Shown here one piece after another: positions 16,471 through 17,369 of a stretch of DNA of 17,369 nucleotides. Position 1 is the stretch's first letter; each line of letters starts with the position of its first letter. This DNA comes from Candolleomyces eurysporus (Eukaryota; Basidiomycota; Agaricomycetes; Agaricales; Psathyrellaceae): NCBI GenBank assembly GCA_027579435.1, contig JANBPK010001166.1:1-17369 (forward strand). Direction: 5' to 3'. Both the position numbers and the translations under genes were made by a program. The notes under the pieces are model-generated. The model saw only the letters and a program-made list of their open reading frames with translations, made no database searches and was not told where the DNA came from.

Positions 16471-16599
16471 TTATATTAGGGGAGCCAAATAATATAATAT
16501 ATGTACCTCCGAAAATTCACAGAAAAGCGCAAAAAAAAAAAGAAAAAGAAAAANGAAATTCATGATGACTCATCAAATCCACGGAATGGCGATGGGATC

Positions 16600-16709
16600 A
16601 TCGGAGCTCGCTTCCACCCTCCCGCCTCTCATCTCCCTCCTTTCTCTCTCACACAACCGCGCTCGACGTCCACCGACACGCCCGACCACCGCCGACAACG
16701 ACGACGACG
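16600..16709 (+). promoter_or_regulatory. CT-rich promoter/5' leader of the RGG-repeat gene
   Basis: A strong pyrimidine tract (CCACCCTCCCGCCTCTCATC through TTTCTCTCTCAC) precedes a C/A/G-rich leader with a GACGACGAC run up to the ATG at 16710. The AT-rich AATATAATATAT near 16490 could supply a distal TATA. The N at 16554 lies in an A-rich homopolymer tract. Confidence 0.4.
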
Positions 16710-17369
16710 ATGCCCAAGCCCCCGCGACGCACCGCTAACGCATCGCCGCCGCCCGCCGACATGCCCCAGACCGCCCGCAAGCGGGCTTTGACTGCCACGT
16801 CACCCGGGCAGTCGAAGCTTCCGAAGAAGCTTTGTGGAGGCGGCGGGGACCTTTCCGACGACCAGATGGACGACAAGGAGTACGCGGGGGGTCAACGTAC
16901 CGCGAACCAGACAGGAAGCGAAGGGTGGAGGGAAGCGAGGGGGTTCAAGGGGCCAAGGTGGTTCAAGGGGCCGAGGAGGGCGCAGGGGTGGGAGGGGGAG
17001 AGACCGCACCTGGTCCAGGCCAGGCTTGAACAGGGCAATGGCCGACAAAGAAGACGAGGGTGGGCACGGCACCAACCCCGGCACCTCCACCGTCATCCTA
17101 GGCACTGCCGCTATTGCTCAGGAGGTGGAGGCTGCCAGTGAAAAAAGCGACGACGACAACGCCGCCCCTGCCGTCCGTTGCAGCGCATGTATCGTGCCCG
17201 GTACCTGTGCCCCTGCTGCTGCTCAAACAGCAGACAACAATGACACCCCTGCCTCTGCTGGCAAGCGTCATGGATGTGTCGCGCCCGCCGGCTGTGCCCC
17301 TGCCGCTGCTACTTGACCAGCACATGAAGACAACGACAATGACGCCACCCCTGCCCACACCAGCAGCTG
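16710..17369 (+). CDS. RGG-rich protein with Ala/Pro/Cys repeats, 5' part, frame disrupted
   Basis: The start is ATG 16710 (MPKPPRRTANASPPP). The first ~60 residues are basic and Pro-rich and end in DDQMDDKEYAGG. After a G6 run near 16889, coding character moves to another plus frame with KGGGKRGGSRGQGG and GRGGRRGGRGR (RGG-type, often RNA-binding), then EVEAASEKSDDDNAAPA and Cys/Ala repeats. The shift could be an indel in the G-run, or a very short 31-nt intron (GTACGC to AACCAG) whose phases do fit. A TGA at 17314-17316 lies inside a second copy of an APAAA-(T/Q)TA-DNNDTPA-like repeat that carries on in the same frame afterwards, so it may be a premature stop. The gene probably continues past the window edge. 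Function unknown; an RNA- or chromatin-binding role is only a guess from the RGG region. Confidence 0.5.

Larger units (their letters stand above)
15190..16500 (-). repeat. Tandem array of seven tRNA-like (Pol III) units
   Basis: Seven ~142-153 bp units lie head-to-tail, read on the minus strand. Each has an AT-rich spacer (AATTTATTTAATTTTGTTTTCC), a conserved ATGTAGTGCTAAC block, TATAGTATAAGC, an A-box-like TGGTGTAATGG, a B-box-like GGTTCAATTCC about 30-40 nt later, and in most units a CTTTT run that could end Pol III transcription. B boxes start at 15251, 15393, 15536, 15959, 16110, 16261 and 16414 (plus-strand left edges). The 423-bp gap between units 3 and 4 falls to ~150 bp when the 271-bp MITE and its 2-bp duplication are removed. 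Units are diverged from one another, so the array is not a recent amplification. It could be tRNA-derived SINEs in tandem, tRNA pseudogenes, or a family of Pol III RNAs. Confidence 0.8.

Noticed and set aside
15190..16500. CRISPR-like array
   Set aside because: Units are ~145 bp and diverged along their full length with internal Pol III boxes; there are no short identical repeats with unique spacers, and the organism is eukaryotic.

Overview
This window looks like accessory, repeat-rich nuclear DNA of a basidiomycete fungus, most likely a mushroom-forming agaricomycete. The evidence is: genes broken by many 51-69 nt GT-AG introns whose phases join correctly by hand; CT-rich core promoters with TATA boxes; a KDZ-type (Kyakuja-Dileera-Zisupton) transposase remnant; and a protein of a basidiomycete-restricted family that I recall as DUF6698. 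No bacterial operons, rRNA genes or CRISPR arrays are seen. All assignments come from reading the sequence and from memory of families; no searches were run.

Layout. 1-1200: degenerate direct repeats without convincing genes. 1238-1455: a possible orphan exon. 1635-3183 (-): an eight-exon gene of the DUF6698-like family, intact once one ambiguous N is discounted. 3184-4025: intergenic, with a 9-bp tandem repeat. 4026-5879 (-): a three-exon gene for a 580-residue proline-rich, acidic, largely disordered protein. 5913-6491 (-): a probable decayed coding frame with two in-frame TGA codons. 6813-7219 (+): a small two-exon gene. 7589-8316 (-): a three-exon coiled-coil gene with its own TATA box. 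8600-10100: gene-poor DNA peppered with a GCGGCTYGAG-like motif. 10216-10787 (+): a CxxC-containing reading frame whose 3' end is duplicated just downstream. 11056-12470: 44-bp minisatellite arrays in opposite orientations on either side of a ~212-bp tandem duplication. 12830-14258 (-): a degraded KDZ transposase C-terminal half. 14269-14705: a 12-bp minisatellite that abuts the transposase break. 14706-15190: AT-rich DNA. 15190-16500: seven tandem ~145-152 bp units, each with a tRNA-like Pol III cassette on the minus strand; the array is split by a 271-bp MITE with 68-bp terminal inverted repeats. 16710-end (+): the start of an RGG-rich and Ala/Pro/Cys-repeat gene with a frame problem.

Taken together, this is a transposon- and satellite-shaped neighbourhood with several lineage-specific fungal genes of unknown function, not a metabolic cluster. 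The most unusual structure is the tandem array of tRNA-like cassettes with its nested MITE.
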